This document shows, piece after piece, positions 59,848 through 64,000 of a stretch of DNA of 64,000 nt (the first letter of the stretch is position 1; each line of letters opens with the position of its first letter). The DNA is from Gracilimonas sp965227785. Its GTDB lineage: Bacteria > Bacteroidota > Rhodothermia > Balneolales > Balneolaceae. The stretch spans positions 1,736,001 to 1,800,000 of the forward strand of contig NZ_OZ245785.1 of the NCBI RefSeq assembly GCF_965227785.1, written 5' to 3'. Position numbers and translations under genes: made by a program. The notes beneath the pieces were generated by a model, which saw only the letters and a program-made list of their open reading frames with translations, had not been told where the DNA came from and did not search any database.

Positions 59848-62601
59848 TTAAAAGCTGAATACATATCTGAGCTGTACAATGCGGTCGTTTGCCCTGTTCT
59901 GGCCACTTACATTGGTAAGGTTAGCATCAAAAACCAAGGCATGATACTCATTGAAATTATAGCGCGCTCCGGCTTGTAAAACAAATGTTGAATATGTGTT
60001 CTTGGTTACTTCATCACTCAATACGAAATAGTTGTCGCGGGGATTGTCGTTGAGAACTTCGGAATTGGGGTCATCCCTAATCTCAATCATCCGGGATGCT
60101 GTCTTATTTTGGGTAATGGCGAGTCGGCCGTTTATGATTAGATTATCTTCCATCAGCCGATAATTACCCGAGGTATAAATCCCGAAAATGTTAATATCAT
60201 TTTGTCCGCTTCCGGCTTCGGTACTATTTGTAGTGATGCCAAATTGTGTTTCCAGCGGCAAATCAGAAAAACGGGAGTTGAGGCTTAACGAAAAGGAGGT
60301 GCTTAACACATCACCGTAAGCAAAAACCTCGTCAGTGGTTTTAAGGTTAGAAAAACTCAGCGACACATCATTGCGGGCATTCATCCAGTTAAACTGCTGC
60401 GTCACCGAACTGTTAATATTTACCGTGTAGTTTGATCGCGGAGTGGGTGTAACCAGCGTTACCAGTGTATCCTGCCCATTTATTGTTCTCGTTTCCTGCC
60501 GGATATTTTGCACAGCAGCATTCACCAGGTCGTCGGGGAGTAAAAAGTTTTGTCGCTCGATACCATTGTCTCGTGTCCGGTAACGCACTCCTGCACTTAC
60601 TCTCGGAAGTTTACGGTCAACCGGATACCAGCTTACATTGGTTCGGTAAGTGATGGTATTGGTAGTGGCATCGCGGGTATTGCTTACGTTGTCATTCAAT
60701 TTTTCGAAGCCCAGAGTCAGGTATAAACGATTCGATAAAAAATTCATACGGTCGGTAAGGGTGAACCCCGCCACATCTTTTCGGATTGTGGAGTTGGCCA
60801 AAGAGTTGAACCCGGGGCCAATCCACCGGTACTGGGCTCTGAAATTATTATTGGGATACCGAAATGAAAGCTCGCTATTCCCTGCCAGAATACTTGTTGG
60901 GAAGAAAGCCTCTCCGGTGATGTCACCGTTTTCATCTTCCTGAATCTTGAACGGAAGCGTATTCATGTTTTCATTCACGATGATGAGCCATGACAATTGC
61001 TCCAATAAATCTGCCATACTCTGATCAACATCAAAACCCAAATCTTCAGCCCGTTGAACCGTAAGTGGCCCATCGTAAATATTATTATTCAGTGCACTAA
61101 TCACCGCTTCTGACTCAAACCGAATACGATTATTATTGAATCCCATCTTCAAATCGGTTCCAACCACCAGGTTATCCCGCGGCTTGATATTCCCACCCCG
61201 AACATCCAATCGATCCGGGTTGGCAAGTAAGGTATCCCGGGCGGGTTGATCAAGGTTGCTGTTCAATATCACATTTGAGTTTACAAGATCCATGTAATCC
61301 CGCACATTAAATATGGACGTGGTGTCATCCTGCACCTTGAGCATATGAACTCCAAATTGGAATTTTTCTTCATTTCCAATTCCTACTCTGCCTCCGAACA
61401 ACCTGCGTTGGAATGTTCCTCTTCCCCCATCCTGATAGGTCAGCAAATAGTTGCGATCAACCACCGAATCAGCTCCAATGGTTACTTCATCAACTATTAA
61501 ACTATCGTACTGATTAGTGACCTCCCGATCCAGCTCTCCATAGATGAATTGGAGATTCAGATTATCATTCAGTAAATGCAATGAGGTGTTCAAACCATGA
61601 ACCCGACGTCCGGAAATCGAAAACTGACTCATAACAGGATACACATGCCCGGCTTCAAAATCCCACCAGTCTCCGTAGGCCAAATCAATACCATACCGGT
61701 TTTGGGGCTGAAGCCGCACTGATTCCTGCGAAGTCAGGTATCCATTCACTGAATACCTGAACTTGCCATAAGCTCCGGAAATACTGGTTCTCCCGGTATA
61801 TGCATTGTTTACATCTCCAGCTATCACCTGATTTCGGGCTGTCAACTCAACCTGGCCCTGCGGAACCCGGCTTGGACCAAAACCCTGAAATGAAGCCTGT
61901 CCCGGGGCTACTACAGCGAATCTCCAGTCTACAACAGAATAGCTCTGATCTTCTGTTCTATAATCAAGAGAAATGGCATGCGGACCGGGTGATAAATTAT
62001 CCGGCACATAGGATATGTAATAAGCCGAAGTATCGGCTTCAGATGTCACATCTTCACCGTCAATCAGCAATTGAAACTCTCCTGGCTCCAGATCCGATTT
62101 CTCATAAAAAAGGGCGATGGCAATTACGACATCATCCCTTGTTACACCATTACCCGGGCGGGGAGAAAGGATGGTATAATCGACCCCTTCCAGCTTTGGT
62201 TTATCCTCCGCCAGGTTTTCAACAACCTCTACTTCCACCGGGTTTTCCGATGGAAGGTTATTGGGGTAGTAAACCTGCTCCCCTGAGTTGAGCGTCAGCT
62301 CAAAATAGTATTCAAGCGAACTGGCATTGGAGTTTTCAACGGTAAAAAAAGCCTGGAACACCCCACTTCTGTACTCTACTTCCTGCTGTTGATATCCAAA
62401 GTCTCCGTCGTACCTGTAGAATAATTGTGCCTGCTGGAAATCAGCTTCAGAAATACCGGGAACTCTGAATTCCAGTACATTTTGTTCATTTCTCTCAAGA
62501 GCCAAAGGCGCCTGATGCTGAATGGTAAACTGTGCATAGACGACTCCTGAAGCTGCCAAAAACAGCAATAGCATTAGTCCTTTTTTTACTACCCCAATCA
62601 C
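59848..62601 (-). CDS. large outer-membrane beta-barrel-type protein of the CHASE2-cyclase operon
   Basis: This 917-residue protein has a signal peptide (MIGVVKKGLMLLLFLAASGV, cleavage near VYAQ). Residues about 25-230 form Ig-like beta-sandwich modules. The rest consists of many amphipathic strands ending in aromatic residues, with asparagine-rich turns, to a terminal strand RIVQLRYVFSF that ends in phenylalanine, as expected for an outer-membrane barrel. No TonB-box or plug domain is visible. No named family is recognised. It lies 51 bp downstream of the FecR gene and 4 bp upstream of the cyclase gene. Confidence 0.8.
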   Translation of the reverse strand: MIGVVKKGLMLLLFLAASGVVYAQFTIQHQAPLALERNEQNVLEFRVPGISEADFQQAQLFYRYDGDFGYQQQEVEYRSGVFQAFFTVENSNASSLEYYFELTLNSGEQVYYPNNLPSENPVEVEVVENLAEDKPKLEGVDYTILSPRPGNGVTRDDVVIAIALFYEKSDLEPGEFQLLIDGEDVTSEADTSAYYISYVPDNLSPGPHAISLDYRTEDQSYSVVDWRFAVVAPGQASFQGFGPSRVPQGQVELTARNQVIAGDVNNAYTGRTSISGAYGKFRYSVNGYLTSQESVRLQPQNRYGIDLAYGDWWDFEAGHVYPVMSQFSISGRRVHGLNTSLHLLNDNLNLQFIYGELDREVTNQYDSLIVDEVTIGADSVVDRNYLLTYQDGGRGTFQRRLFGGRVGIGNEEKFQFGVHMLKVQDDTTSIFNVRDYMDLVNSNVILNSNLDQPARDTLLANPDRLDVRGGNIKPRDNLVVGTDLKMGFNNNRIRFESEAVISALNNNIYDGPLTVQRAEDLGFDVDQSMADLLEQLSWLIIVNENMNTLPFKIQEDENGDITGEAFFPTSILAGNSELSFRYPNNNFRAQYRWIGPGFNSLANSTIRKDVAGFTLTDRMNFLSNRLYLTLGFEKLNDNVSNTRDATTNTITYRTNVSWYPVDRKLPRVSAGVRYRTRDNGIERQNFLLPDDLVNAAVQNIRQETRTINGQDTLVTLVTPTPRSNYTVNINSSVTQQFNWMNARNDVSLSFSNLKTTDEVFAYGDVLSTSFSLSLNSRFSDLPLETQFGITTNSTEAGSGQNDINIFGIYTSGNYRLMEDNLIINGRLAITQNKTASRMIEIRDDPNSEVLNDNPRDNYFVLSDEVTKNTYSTFVLQAGARYNFNEYHALVFDANLTNVSGQNRANDRIVQLRYVFSF

Positions 62602-62652
62602 TATATATGTATTTGTTAATCTTAAACTATCCGAAACCCACGCAAAATCTGC

Positions 62653-63396
62653 TTAATTATCGCTTTCCTCAAAAACGTCGACTCTTACTTCCCGAAGCTG
62701 TCCGTTTTGATCACGGAACCTAAGTATGATTTCTTTTTGAATAAGGTCATTTTCCATTTCATCATACCCTTCACCCAAATCATCCAACTCTTCCGGTGTT
62801 AATGTACCCGACTCTACGTTGTTACCCTGTTCATCTACCTGGGCATACATTTGTTCAAACAGAGAAACCGTTTGCCCCGAATTGAGTGCTGTCACATCAA
62901 CCTGCCCTTCTTCCACCCACACAAATCCATCAAATCGACTTCCGAAATCCGTTCCCTGAACCGAAGCAAGCGACCGGCTTGTAGCTACCTCAAAATCATT
63001 ACCACCCTGCGGTTCCACATTCAAAAATATTTCCCCGTTCTTCAAATTAATGCGGGTGTTCATGGCTTTCGAAGCTGTAGCCACCGCTCCATTTAATATC
63101 AGTAATGAACTGGGCTTCACCTTAGCTACGCTTGCATCCATAAATACAACCAGGGCAAAACCTTCTTCATTAGTCGCCAGTGAGTCCCCATCAAAGAGGC
63201 GCTCTCCTTTATTTTCCTCTAAATCCAGATTAATTAGCTTATCCACATCGAGGTTACGAAGGGTAACATCCGGCTTAAACCGTTTTACAATGGCAAGAGG
63301 TCGTTCCGATTGAGCCCGGGCAATTTCCGGCAGTCCAAATCCTGCTACAACCAGCAGTACGATAATGGCATATAATTTCTTTTTAACGATACTCAT
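62653..63396 (-). CDS. FecR-domain protein
   Basis: This 247-residue protein has a signal peptide or membrane anchor (YAIIVLLVVAGFGLPEIARAQ). The FecR fold follows: LFDGDSLATNEEGFALVVFM, VKPSSLLILNGAV, RINLKNGEIFLNVEPQGGND and FEVATSRSLASVQGTDFGSR (about residues 70-180). The tail ends with MENDLIQKEIILRFRDQNGQ. No sigma factor or TonB receptor gene is present, so it is not a classical FecR anti-sigma system. FecR domains next to CHASE2 cyclases occur elsewhere and may act as envelope ligands or anchors. It lies 8 bp downstream of the partial gene and 51 bp upstream of the barrel gene. Confidence 0.88.
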   Translation of the reverse strand: MSIVKKKLYAIIVLLVVAGFGLPEIARAQSERPLAIVKRFKPDVTLRNLDVDKLINLDLEENKGERLFDGDSLATNEEGFALVVFMDASVAKVKPSSLLILNGAVATASKAMNTRINLKNGEIFLNVEPQGGNDFEVATSRSLASVQGTDFGSRFDGFVWVEEGQVDVTALNSGQTVSLFEQMYAQVDEQGNNVESGTLTPEELDDLGEGYDEMENDLIQKEIILRFRDQNGQLREVRVDVFEESDN

Positions 63397-63404
63397 ATGA
63401 TCCC

Positions 63405-64000
63405 TCAGTTTCCTTCCACGATAATTTCTTCATCTCTTATTTTCTGAAGCAACTCTTCCAGCTTTAATGAAGCAGCCGGACCAGTAAATTCCTGTCCGTC
63501 GTACTGAATCGATTCCAGGCTAAACCCCCGGTCTTTCAATCTTTGATACGCATCTTGTCCGATTAACCGCTCAATTGCACGCTGAACTTCTGCAGAAATT
63601 GGAGCTGTTGCCGTCGCTTGAGCAGCATCCTTCAAAACAAAACTCCATATTTCTGATGATACTTCTTCCGTGTCACCACTGGATTGCACCGTGGTTACAA
63701 CCTGCCAGTAATAAGTTTTACCTTTTTCCAATGACTGAACACCCGATGAGGGAAACTGAAATGAATTGCCCTGAACAATAACATCCAGATTTTCAAAAGT
63801 AAGCAGTGAACCGCCATTTCCTACAGGTGCTGAACTTTTGGCACTGGCAAGCAGTGACTCAGGACTGTCCTGTCCGCGTTGTTCTACTACCAGCAGCCGG
63901 TAAGAAACATTATTTTCTCCTTCCCAGCTGAATTGAGGAAAGGGATTGGTGATTTCTGTTACTGTTCCTACCACATCGCCCGGCGTTTTCAGGTAGATGT
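63405..64000 (-). CDS. envelope protein, 5' part beyond the window edge
   Basis: The C-terminal 198 residues are in the window. An internal GTG could be mistaken for a start, but the frame is open to the edge (IYLKTPGDVVGTVTEITNPF), so the gene begins outside. The visible part has a fibronectin/Ig-like module (FPQFSWEGENNVSYRLLVVE, TYYWQVVTTVQSSG, EIWSFVL), resembling the domain that precedes CHASE2 or FecR in some cyclase loci, then a helical tail with QRAIERLIGQDAYQRLKDRG and KLEELLQKIRDEEIIVEG. Probably periplasmic or lipid-anchored. It is the most upstream visible gene of the minus-strand operon. Confidence 0.8.
   Translation of the reverse strand, partial: IYLKTPGDVVGTVTEITNPFPQFSWEGENNVSYRLLVVEQRGQDSPESLLASAKSSAPVGNGGSLLTFENLDVIVQGNSFQFPSSGVQSLEKGKTYYWQVVTTVQSSGDTEEVSSEIWSFVLKDAAQATATAPISAEVQRAIERLIGQDAYQRLKDRGFSLESIQYDGQEFTGPAASLKLEELLQKIRDEEIIVEGN

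Noticed and set aside
63405..63974. Complete gene starting at the GTG at 63974
   Set aside because: The frame stays open to the window edge with sensible protein sequence, so the GTG is internal and the gene is cut.

Overview
The window is one stretch of bacterial chromosome with mid-range GC. It most likely comes from a marine or halophilic member of the Bacteroidota/Balneolota branch (a Balneola- or Gracilimonas-like organism). This is inferred from gene content (S9 peptidase, amidohydrolase and M24 lipoproteins, a propeller-type sensor kinase, GxxExxY and FecR proteins) and from promoters of the TTG / TAnnTTTG type seen before tRNA-Ser and the Fic gene. No rRNA, integrase or CRISPR array is visible. 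About 57 protein genes, one tRNA gene, one frameshifted nuclease gene and two families of interspersed repeats can be supported.

0-12 kb: an EamA-type exporter, a DksA/TraR zinc-finger protein, secreted proteins, and a REP-associated transposase (RAYT) bracketed by two nearly identical palindromic repeats. Then come an amidohydrolase lipoprotein, an S9 peptidase, a DUF456 protein, hutH and a POT peptide transporter. A third copy of the palindromic repeat lies between hutH and the transporter. 12-21 kb: glpK, an outer-membrane-type protein, mnmE, a TPR lipoprotein, an AlkC/AlkD-like repair protein, a 54-residue DUF1328 protein and an FtsX/MacB-type permease. 21-26 kb: eight small enzyme-like genes (SRPBCC, VOC/PhnB, NTF2-like, RibD-type reductase) on the minus strand, divergent from a GlxA-type AraC regulator.

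26-35 kb: a lipoprotein, secG, an MscS channel, then a plus-strand cluster: MASE2 histidine kinase, LuxR-type response regulator, stand-alone LuxR HTH protein, lipoprotein and a 1126-residue secreted protein ending in a six-repeat tectonin-like propeller. This is the best candidate here for an undescribed system.

35-52 kb is an accessory zone. It holds an SRAP-fold protein without its catalytic residues, a GxxExxY gene between inverted CGCAGAG-type repeats, a CPBP protease, a DEAD-box-like protein with most ATPase motifs lost, an NhaC antiporter, a frameshifted GIY-YIG gene with relics, a dienelactone hydrolase, an HNH nuclease, an M24 peptidase, a Fic protein with a palindrome on its promoter, a beta-lactamase-fold hydrolase and a DUF1643 protein. 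The spaces between these genes are filled by a mosaic repeat family whose core hairpin occurs at least eight times.

52-64 kb: tilS and hpt (1-bp gap), a large propeller histidine kinase, tRNA-Ser(GCU) with a 20-bp copy of its 3' end 135 bp downstream, and a minus-strand operon of a partial envelope protein, a FecR-domain protein, a probable beta-barrel and a CHASE2 adenylate/guanylate cyclase.
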